DNA from: JBLHKE01 sp047619485
GTDB taxonomy: Bacteria > Verrucomicrobiota > Verrucomicrobiia > Verrucomicrobiales > DEV007
Direction of reading: 5' to 3'
Length of the DNA stretch: 6,194 nt
Assembly (NCBI GenBank): GCA_047619485.1
Contig: JBLHKE010000480.1
Location: 1 to 6,194 of the forward strand
Made by a program: the position numbers and the translations under genes. How positions within the stretch are numbered: the first letter of the stretch is position 1; each line of letters opens with the position of its first letter. Below, in pieces: positions 1-6,194 of the stretch. Under the pieces are notes generated by a model. It was not told where the DNA came from. It did not search any database and saw only the letters and a list, made by a program, of their open reading frames with translations.

Positions 1-2182
1 CTCCGCATAGATACAGATCGACATCGTACTTCACCATGGTTTGCCAGAACGCCGACTCACGACCTTCGATCGTCAGCATTCCAGACGAGCTGAAGGTTCT
101 AACCGGCCTCAAAATCGGCGTATGTCCCATGACGACGATGTGGTCTACCAGCGCCCGGTGTTTGCGGACGACCGCTTCAAACCATTTAAGTTGTTCGCCT
201 GTCACCCCGGCGGCGATCTCACCCTGGCTGCTTTTGCCCTGCTCGAACACATCCACGGATACGAACAGGACGTTCTTGTGAACCCAGTGAAATGCCGTTC
301 CCTGCATGTGTTCGGGGCCGTTCAGAGGCATCTTTAGATGGTGTCGGAACGCGGCTTTGTAGTGTGGGACTAACTTGGCTTTGTCTCCACGCCACGGATT
401 GTCGCCAACTTCATGATCCCCCAAGGCTGTGTAGACTTTCAGGTCGTGATCGGCGAATCGCTTGATCCATTGTGGGTAATAGATGTCAGCCCATTTCGCG
501 ACGTCATCCTTGGTCGATCCCCAATGTCCCATCACCAGATCGCCTGCGACCATGGCGAATGCTGGGTTTTCGCCTTTCATGGACTCTAGAATGAATCCCA
601 AGGCATTCTCCCAGCCCTCCTGCGGGTATTCGATATCGAAGTTCAGAAAGTCCGGGATGCTGACGAAGGCCCACTCGCCCGCATCAGGTTCCTGTTTAAC
701 GGAATCACCGGATGTGCTGAACGGCGAAGCCGGAAGGCCGTGCTTGTTATACAGATAGGGGCCAAGGGGGCGCTGCGTGTAGGCGTAGCGGATTGCCACC
801 GGCTGTTTGACCGAGTTGCTAGAAACGACCAGGTCCACGCCGTCGATTTTCCCCTCCGCCCAGTGCCAGCTACCGTCTTTGGCCTGGATTGAAAGCCAGG
901 GGATTTTTTCATCTGGGGTCGGAACCGGCGCTGCATAGTCCTCTTTAGTCGCGAGCATCAGACCCTGCGCATGGTCAAAGGAGATACGGATCGCCGCTCC
1001 CTCGATCTTGAAACCATTGTAAAGCGGCCCACTGGGGCAGATCTCCTTGCGGCCGTAGTCGTGGTGCAGCGCCCAATGCGCCAGACGGATGCCGACCTCG
1101 ACTTTGTTGGCGGGGTGCTCACGCTCGGAACCGATATCGACCGCCACTGCCATGCCAGTGTTCTTGATGTTTAGCGCCTGGCGTTGCGCCTCACGGATCC
1201 GGGCGCGGCCGTCGCCCATCGCCGGGTTGTCGGCAGGGGAGTTGCCGATACCGGCGAGTTGGACAAAGTAGAACGGGAAATCACCCAACTTCCACGACTT
1301 GCGCCAATCGTTGATGAGCGACTGCATCTTCAGGAAGTAGCTATGCCCTTCGCTGGCGTTGGCCTCGCCCTGATACCACAAGGCGCCGTGCATGCCGTAA
1401 CCGATCAGGGGGGCGAGTCGTTCGTGGTAGAGCCCAGCGTAGTTCACCTTCTTTTTCTGGTTGTCAGCTTCGGGAAAATTCTGTGGAGCAACGCGCATCC
1501 ACGACTCGATGTTGGATCCTCCCTTGCAAGCGTTGACTAGACCGATTGGCACCTTCAGCTCGCGCTGGACTTTGCGGGCAAAACAGAAACCCACCCGGGT
1601 GAACTCGCCGACCGAACCTGGGACGGCCATCTGCCAGCCGCCCGGAGCGGAGATGTGACGGATCGCGGGTAAGTTCGACTTGAGGAGATTGTCTTGCGGA
1701 TCCTGGTTGGCATGGTTGTGCCGCACTTTGGCTGCCATGTTCGACTGGCCGGAGCACAGCCACACTTCGCCAATCAGGATGTCGGTGAACGACTTGGTCG
1801 CCTTGTTGCCGTCGAGTTCGGTGACGATGTTGAGCGTCCGGCCTGCGGGCGCCTCGTGGAGAGCATCGAGTGTGACCGCCTTCATCGGATCCAGCGCAAC
1901 GTCCCAGCGACCATCGATTCCGGCGATGGTGGATTTGGTCTGCTGGTCGAACGTGACGCTTACCTTGGCATCAGGCAGAGACCAGCCCCAGACCGGAATG
2001 GGGATGTTTTGTTGGAAGACTGCATGGTCGGAAAAAACCGCAGCACACTGAGCCTCCAGGGTTGCCGCGCGCGCAGGAGGCGCGTCAGCAGCATCCTTCG
2101 CGCCCGCGCAAAGGGCGGTCAGCATCGCCCCAGCGAAAGCGAACGCGAATGTGATCGCCGATAGGTGTCGACTGTTGCTCAC
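1..2182 (-). CDS. Exported sialate O-acetylesterase-like / calcineurin-type metallophosphoesterase fusion, 3' end outside window
   Basis: The frame is open for 727 codons from a GTG at 2182-2180 to the window edge, with no stop seen. An in-frame TAG lies seven codons upstream of the GTG, so GTG is the earliest possible start. It also gives a full signal peptide (Arg5, His6, then a hydrophobic stretch to about Leu24, probable cleavage after Ala-Gly-Ala28); the first ATG, at codon 20, would remove most of it. Residues about 45-490 match the sialate O-acetylesterase (SASA, SGNH-like) family: AVFSDHAVFQQN and PVWGW near the N-terminus, GQSNM at 145-149 with the expected nucleophile Ser147, KGGSNIESW at 220-228, LWYQGEAN at 268-275 and EHP at 355-357 with candidate catalytic His356. 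From about residue 504 a metallophosphoesterase domain follows: D511, GD at 547-548, GDHE at 588-591, MGHT at 685-688 and LCG at the edge. The family removes O-acetyl groups from sugars; the phosphatase substrate is unknown. Export suggests periplasmic or secreted glycan processing. No good Shine-Dalgarno sequence is visible. Confidence 0.88.
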   Translation of the reverse strand, partial: MSNSRHLSAITFAFAFAGAMLTALCAGAKDAADAPPARAATLEAQCAAVFSDHAVFQQNIPIPVWGWSLPDAKVSVTFDQQTKSTIAGIDGRWDVALDPMKAVTLDALHEAPAGRTLNIVTELDGNKATKSFTDILIGEVWLCSGQSNMAAKVRHNHANQDPQDNLLKSNLPAIRHISAPGGWQMAVPGSVGEFTRVGFCFARKVQRELKVPIGLVNACKGGSNIESWMRVAPQNFPEADNQKKKVNYAGLYHERLAPLIGYGMHGALWYQGEANASEGHSYFLKMQSLINDWRKSWKLGDFPFYFVQLAGIGNSPADNPAMGDGRARIREAQRQALNIKNTGMAVAVDIGSEREHPANKVEVGIRLAHWALHHDYGRKEICPSGPLYNGFKIEGAAIRISFDHAQGLMLATKEDYAAPVPTPDEKIPWLSIQAKDGSWHWAEGKIDGVDLVVSSNSVKQPVAIRYAYTQRPLGPYLYNKHGLPASPFSTSGDSVKQEPDAGEWAFVSIPDFLNFDIEYPQEGWENALGFILESMKGENPAFAMVAGDLVMGHWGSTKDDVAKWADIYYPQWIKRFADHDLKVYTALGDHEVGDNPWRGDKAKLVPHYKAAFRHHLKMPLNGPEHMQGTAFHWVHKNVLFVSVDVFEQGKSSQGEIAAGVTGEQLKWFEAVVRKHRALVDHIVVMGHTPILRPVRTFSSSGMLTIEGRESAFWQTMVKYDVDLYLCG

Positions 2183-2308
2183 TTTTGTTTTCTGGGTTCT
2201 CTACTGCCCGTGTCGCTTCAAGAGCGTCTGGTTTCTGAATCGGGGGTACGGATACATTACATTGAACAATGGACTCCGGACACACGATCTCATCCAATTT
2301 GTCGTTCG
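2183..2308 (-). other. Leader of the esterase/phosphatase gene, no recognisable promoter
   Basis: This gap lies between the terminator-like hairpin and the GTG start at 2182. On the minus strand I find no pair of -35 and -10 hexamers with acceptable spacing and no operator-like palindrome. The promoter of the esterase gene should lie here if the hairpin upstream ends the polyamine operon. That is inferred from layout only. Confidence 0.4.
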
Positions 2309-2331
2309 AAAACTAGCCCCAATTGGGGTAG
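2309..2331 (-). terminator. Probable intrinsic terminator after the polyamine operon
   Basis: Read on the minus strand, CTACCCC and GGGG-C-TAG form a stem of seven pairs with one bulged C and an AATT tetraloop. TTTT follows directly (complement of 2309-2312). The core CCCCAATTGGGG (2317-2328) is a perfect 12-bp palindrome. It starts about 40 bases after the stop of the small ORF, where the end of the nspC transcript would be expected. The stem is short and the T tract has only four bases, so it may be a weak terminator, or the palindrome could be a protein-binding site upstream of the esterase gene. Confidence 0.45.
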
Positions 2332-2370
2332 GACGCCATCCGTGTGAGGCTTCACCCAATGCCCGGCAAA

Positions 2371-2523
2371 TTAACTCACTCCCAGGCCCAGCGACCGAAC
2401 CACTTTTCGGAACGTTGCCAAGTGTGCCGCAGGAATGGCCAACCGGTTCTCCCCAAGCAATTTGAGCCGGTAGGCCAAATTATCATTAGTGGTCTCGCAG
2501 AGGAGGTCGTGAAGCGTTGGCAT
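2371..2523 (-). CDS. Small hypothetical protein, 50 aa, downstream of nspC
   Basis: ATG at 2523-2521, TAA at 2373-2371. I do not recognise the family. The protein starts MPTLHDLLCETTND, contains YRLKLLGENRLAIPAAHL, and ends RSLGLGVS. It looks soluble and probably helical, with no signal peptide or membrane segment. Support for coding: an AAGGA ribosome binding site lies ten bases before the ATG; 32 of the 49 codons after ATG end in G or C; the strand matches its neighbours; and a terminator-like hairpin follows. Before the adjacent 159-bp element inserted, the ATG would have lain only a few bases past the nspC stop, so the ORF was probably the last gene of the polyamine operon. Whether it is still co-transcribed through the element is unknown. 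The opposite strand has an overlapping open frame with less support. A chance ORF remains possible at this length. Confidence 0.5.
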   Translation of the reverse strand: MPTLHDLLCETTNDNLAYRLKLLGENRLAIPAAHLATFRKVVRSLGLGVS

Positions 2524-2533
2524 GAATAAAAAA

Positions 2534-2538
2534 TCCTT
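2534..2538 (-). promoter_or_regulatory. Shine-Dalgarno sequence AAGGA of the small ORF
   Basis: AAGGA on the minus strand, ten bases before the ATG at 2523. It is the clearest ribosome binding site in the window. Its first two bases belong to the TTAT target duplication, so the insertion left the site intact. Confidence 0.5.
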
Positions 2539-2540
2539 AT
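2537..2540. repeat. Target-site duplication TTAT, left copy
   Basis: TTAT directly abuts the left inverted repeat and is repeated exactly at 2700-2703 beyond the right one. The match stops at four bases (C before the left copy, a different base context after the right copy), as expected of a short staggered-cut duplication. Four bases alone could match by chance; the position at both element ends is what supports it. Confidence 0.65.
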
Positions 2541-2559
2541 GGGCACCTCCGGAAACCTG
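2541..2559 (+). repeat. Left terminal inverted repeat of the MITE
   Basis: This 19-bp end starts GGGCACCTCCG and matches the complement of 2681-2699 at 17 positions. The first 11 bases are identical; the differences are at repeat positions 12 and 19. Confidence 0.75.
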
Positions 2560-2680
2560 CTGTGGAAATGGGGCGCAGAGAAAATTCCCGCTGGCGAGGC
2601 GATAAACGCTAAGCTATCTGGTGATAGTGGGCGCTTTAGCAACGAAGACAGCGGGGATTTTATCAAGCTCCAGCCCGCAT

Positions 2681-2699
2681 GAGGTTTTCGGAGGTGCCC
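2681..2699 (-). repeat. Right terminal inverted repeat of the MITE
   Basis: GAGGTTTTCGGAGGTGCCC on the plus strand, the inverted partner of 2541-2559. The outermost 11 bases are perfectly conserved, as expected of a transposase-recognised end. Confidence 0.75.
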
Positions 2700-2703
2700 T
2701 TAT
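2700..2703. repeat. Target-site duplication TTAT, right copy
   Basis: Second copy of the TTAT duplication. Its last base is also the final base of the nspC stop codon (TAA at 2705-2703), so the element landed at the very end of nspC without changing its protein. Confidence 0.65.
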
Positions 2704-3848
2704 TACGATCCTGTCTCATTTCTATCGCCGACCATCCGCAGCGAGAGCGATCGTTTGAAGTCTGCGTAGTCGAATTCGTTTAGCGATTCCAATTGGCCAT
2801 TTTCGTGCTCGATCCAAATCCCCGGCATTTTCAGTCCGTTGAACCAGTTGGTTTTGACCATCGTGTATCCGCCCGAGTCGAGAACCTGCAGGCGATCGCC
2901 GATCTGTAGCGGGTGGGGAAACCGTGTGCGGCAAAACACGTCGCCAGCGAGGCAAGAGCTAGCCCCGATCACGTACTCGAACTCGCCATCGCTAGTTGCT
3001 TCTCGGATCGAGGCAGGCTCGTTAAACACTAGCGTGTCGAGCCGGTGGGTTTCGGTGGCACTGTCGACGATCGCCGTCGGGATGTCGTTCTGGACGATGT
3101 CGAGGATAGTGACGATCAGGTCGGTCGTCTTGGTGATGACGGCTTCGCCGGGCTCGAGATAGACTTGGACTGAGTGTTTTTCTGAGAATGCCCTGAGAGC
3201 ATCCGCCAGTTGATCGATGGGATAGCCGTCAGCAGTAAACAGCACGCCGCCACCCAGACTGACCCATTCGATCCGGTCCAGCAATATCTCGCCGAACTCC
3301 AATGACAGGTGCGCTAAGCTAGTGAGGAACTGATCGAGCTCGGCGTTCTCGCAGTTGAAATGGAACATCGCGCCGTTGATCTGGTCGACGAGCCCTGCGC
3401 TCAGTTCGTTCTGGCGAACGCCGAGGCGGGAGAGGGGGAGTGCCGGATCAGAGAGCGGGCTCGACGAGTAGCTTATCTGCGGGTTCACCCGCAGACCGAT
3501 CGAGCGGCAGTGTTTCAACCGCGAGGCGAGCGAGGCCAGCTGGGTGGCCGAATTGAAAATGCACTTGTCGGCGATCGTATCGACCGCGTCGATGTCTTCT
3601 GCTGAGAAGGCGACGCTGTAGGCATGGGTTTCGCCACCAAAGGTTTCGTGGCCGAGCTTCGCTTCGTAGAGCGAACTGCTGGTCGTGCCATCGAGGAACG
3701 GCCGCATGATTGGGAAGACTCCCCAGGTTGAGAAGCATTTCAGCGCGAGAACTATCTTCGCGCCAGAACGATCGCGCAGGCGTTCGATCTTGCGCAAGTT
3801 CTCCAGTAGGCGCGATTCGGAGATCAGGTAGTAGGGCGTCTGTGGCAT
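2703..3848 (-). CDS. nspC: Carboxynorspermidine decarboxylase (CANSDC)
   Basis: A 381-residue protein, normal length for this cytoplasmic PLP enzyme of the alanine-racemase-fold (type III) decarboxylases. It removes the carboxyl group of carboxynorspermidine to give norspermidine, and of carboxyspermidine to give spermidine. Visible features: N-terminal PYYLISESRL, typical of NspC; the Schiff-base lysine K37 in LALKCFS; HFNCEN at 163-168; the glycine loop SLGGG at 197-201 and EPGEAV at 232-237, both expected to hold the PLP phosphate; ASSCLAGDVF at 296-305, with C299 and D303 the likely active-site pair contributed across the dimer; and GGYTMVKTNWFNG at 326-338. The ATG lies three bases after the stop of the synthase gene, and no Shine-Dalgarno sequence precedes it, which suggests translational coupling. 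The TAA stop overlaps the duplication of an inserted MITE. Diaminopimelate decarboxylase is a related alternative, but the CANSDC motifs and the neighbour make it unlikely. Confidence 0.93.
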   Translation of the reverse strand: MPQTPYYLISESRLLENLRKIERLRDRSGAKIVLALKCFSTWGVFPIMRPFLDGTTSSSLYEAKLGHETFGGETHAYSVAFSAEDIDAVDTIADKCIFNSATQLASLASRLKHCRSIGLRVNPQISYSSSPLSDPALPLSRLGVRQNELSAGLVDQINGAMFHFNCENAELDQFLTSLAHLSLEFGEILLDRIEWVSLGGGVLFTADGYPIDQLADALRAFSEKHSVQVYLEPGEAVITKTTDLIVTILDIVQNDIPTAIVDSATETHRLDTLVFNEPASIREATSDGEFEYVIGASSCLAGDVFCRTRFPHPLQIGDRLQVLDSGGYTMVKTNWFNGLKMPGIWIEHENGQLESLNEFDYADFKRSLSLRMVGDRNETGS

Positions 3849-3851
3849 GGG

Positions 3852-5117
<1,266 letters not shown>

Positions 5118-5158
5118 AGTTTGTTCGATTGTTGCTTTGGGTTCACTCCGTGGCAACT

Positions 5159-6194
5159 TCAGAGAGCGCCTCGATCGAGTCGACTTCCTGCCGTACGTAG
5201 TAGCTCCACGAGCTCAATCAGGTCGTTCTCGACTAGGCAGGGGTTCAGCAGCGTCAGCTTGAGCGCGATCTTACCACCGATCGACGTGCGCCCAATGATC
5301 GCTCGACCGCTGGAGAGAAGTTCTTCGTGGAGGCTCCGGTTCAGATCATCGGCGAGTGCCGGATCGCTCGGGCGGAAGCGGAACAACACGGTCGAGAGTT
5401 GCGGTTCGGCGAGCAACTCGAACTGCGGATCGTCCGCTAATATCTTGGCGGTTTGGCGCGTCAGTTCGAGCACGTGTTCGATCATCTGTCCGAGCACCTC
5501 TGGGCCGATTGATTTGAGCGTCAGCCAGATTTTCAGTGCGTCGAAGCGCCGGCTGGTGGCGACTGATTTTTCGACAAGATTCGGGCGCGGATCGGATTCC
5601 CGATTGAGATAATCTGCGTGATGTTCGAGGTGGTGGAAGTGTTTTTTGTTACGCAGCAGGAAAAGTCCGCAGCTGATCGGCTGGTAGAAAAACTTGTGGA
5701 AATCGAGGGCAATCGAATCGGCGCGCTCGATCCCGTCTAACCGCGACTGCTGGTTGGTGAGGATCAGGGCGCCGCCGAATGCCGCATCGACATGCAACCA
5801 TACTCTGTGGTTTGCGCAGATTTCCGCGATGTCGGCAATCGGATCGATCGCGCCGTGGTCGGTAGTCCCCGCCGTGGCCACAACCGCCATCGGGAGTAAA
5901 TCCTGATCATCGAGATCCGCCAAGACTGCGCTTAGGGCATCTGGAGACAAGCGTCCAGAATGATCACAATCGACCGCGACGACAGCACGGCTCCCGAGCC
6001 CAAGTTGCGCCAGTGATTTTACGATCGAGAAATGGGTCGTTTGCGACGTGATGACGCGCAACCTGTCGGCGTAGTCTGGGAGTCCATGCTCGAAAACATG
6101 GTGACCTGAGATGCGGTGGCAGGTTTCATCGCGGGCGAGCAGTAGCCCCATGAAATTGCTCTGCGTCCCGCCGCTGGTGAACGTCCCGTCTGCG
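5159..6194 (-). CDS. ddc: Group II PLP decarboxylase, probable L-2,4-diaminobutyrate decarboxylase, N-terminus outside window
   Basis: The last 344 residues are present; the frame stays open to the right edge, so an ATG at 6151 is internal and not the start. The visible part begins DGTFTSGGTQSN, the conserved glycine/serine motif of the aspartate-aminotransferase-fold (type I) group II decarboxylases. It continues with ATAGTTDHGAIDP (from about residue 106), HVDAAFGG (134-141, D136 binding the PLP ring nitrogen) and LDFHKFFYQP (163-172), with Lys167 the Schiff-base lysine. The DxHK-FxQP form resembles diaminobutyrate decarboxylases more than aromatic or glutamate decarboxylases. Full members have roughly 480-510 residues, so about 130-170 are missing. 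The expected reaction is L-2,4-diaminobutyrate to 1,3-diaminopropane and CO2, which feeds the next gene. The family call is firm. The substrate is inferred from the neighbours; a siderophore-linked or other amino acid decarboxylase is possible. An N-terminal aminotransferase fusion, as in Vibrio, cannot be excluded. Confidence 0.85.
   Translation of the reverse strand, partial: ADGTFTSGGTQSNFMGLLLARDETCHRISGHHVFEHGLPDYADRLRVITSQTTHFSIVKSLAQLGLGSRAVVAVDCDHSGRLSPDALSAVLADLDDQDLLPMAVVATAGTTDHGAIDPIADIAEICANHRVWLHVDAAFGGALILTNQQSRLDGIERADSIALDFHKFFYQPISCGLFLLRNKKHFHHLEHHADYLNRESDPRPNLVEKSVATSRRFDALKIWLTLKSIGPEVLGQMIEHVLELTRQTAKILADDPQFELLAEPQLSTVLFRFRPSDPALADDLNRSLHEELLSSGRAIIGRTSIGGKIALKLTLLNPCLVENDLIELVELLRTAGSRLDRGAL

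Larger units (their letters stand above)
2541..2699. mobile_element. MITE-like 159-bp non-autonomous insertion element
   Basis: The ends are inverted repeats: GGGCACCTCCGGAAACCTG (2541-2559) against the complement of 2681-2699, GGGCACCTCCGAAAACCTC, 17 of 19 matching. TTAT flanks both sides. Inside are further arms: 2581-2593 pairs with 2649-2661 at 12 of 13 positions, TAAACGC at 2603 pairs with GCGCTTTA at 2631 with one bulge, and CTATC-TGGT-GATAG (2614-2627) forms the apex exactly at the element's midpoint. The whole element can thus fold as one long imperfect hairpin. It is far too short for a transposase, so it would have been moved by a related full-length insertion sequence elsewhere in the genome. 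GGG-starting ends with a short duplication would fit an IS5-like parent, but this is a guess. It separates nspC from the small ORF. Confidence 0.78.

Noticed and set aside
2104..2121. Lipoprotein signal around Cys25 of the esterase
   Set aside because: The residue before the Cys is Leu, not Gly, Ala or Ser, so the lipobox rule is not met. An ordinary Ala-Gly-Ala cleavage site fits better.
1694..2164. A 156-codon plus-strand frame within the esterase gene
   Set aside because: It is antisense to the SASA motifs, including GQSNM, which are clear on the minus strand.
2085..2297. A 70-codon minus-strand frame overlapping the esterase start
   Set aside because: It overlaps the signal peptide in another frame and ends within it. 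The composition is not protein-like and no motif is seen.
2344..2529. A 61-codon plus-strand frame antisense to the small ORF
   Set aside because: It is opposite to every other gene and has no visible ribosome binding site. The minus-strand frame has an AAGGA site and a downstream hairpin.
2376..2666. A 96-codon minus-strand frame running through the MITE into the small ORF region
   Set aside because: It starts inside the palindromic element, crosses its left end, and overlaps the better-supported 50-codon ORF in another frame. The protein resembles no family.

Overview
All convincing genes in this 6.2 kb window lie on the minus strand. They form two units that read from right to left. The moderately GC-rich bases, the sparse Shine-Dalgarno sequences and a secreted sialate O-acetylesterase joined to a metallophosphatase domain resemble the Planctomycetes/Verrucomicrobia group. 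That placement is an impression from gene content, not a marker-gene assignment.

Right-hand unit (about 6194 down to 2309): an alternative polyamine pathway. A group II PLP decarboxylase, cut by the window edge, is followed by a carboxynorspermidine synthase (saccharopine-dehydrogenase-like) and a carboxynorspermidine decarboxylase (nspC). By analogy with Vibrio, the decarboxylase would turn L-2,4-diaminobutyrate into 1,3-diaminopropane. The synthase would join the diamine to aspartate semialdehyde reductively, and NspC would decarboxylate the product to norspermidine. With putrescine as the diamine the same pair makes spermidine. After nspC come a small unrecognised 50-codon ORF with its own AAGGA ribosome binding site, and then a terminator-like hairpin with a T4 tract.

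Between nspC and the small ORF sits a 159-bp non-coding palindromic element (2541-2699). It has 19-bp terminal inverted repeats that match at 17 positions, and it is flanked by a TTAT direct repeat. It looks like a MITE. One copy of the target duplication overlaps the nspC stop codon and the other overlaps the ribosome binding site of the small ORF. Both genes therefore survived, but they are now separated by a long hairpin.

Left-hand unit (2182 to beyond base 1): a long open frame with no stop in the window (727 codons seen). It encodes an exported protein with a complete sialate O-acetylesterase-like region followed directly by a calcineurin-type metallophosphoesterase domain. It probably acts on glycans outside the cytoplasm. 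Bases 2183-2308 hold its leader, in which no promoter could be recognised.
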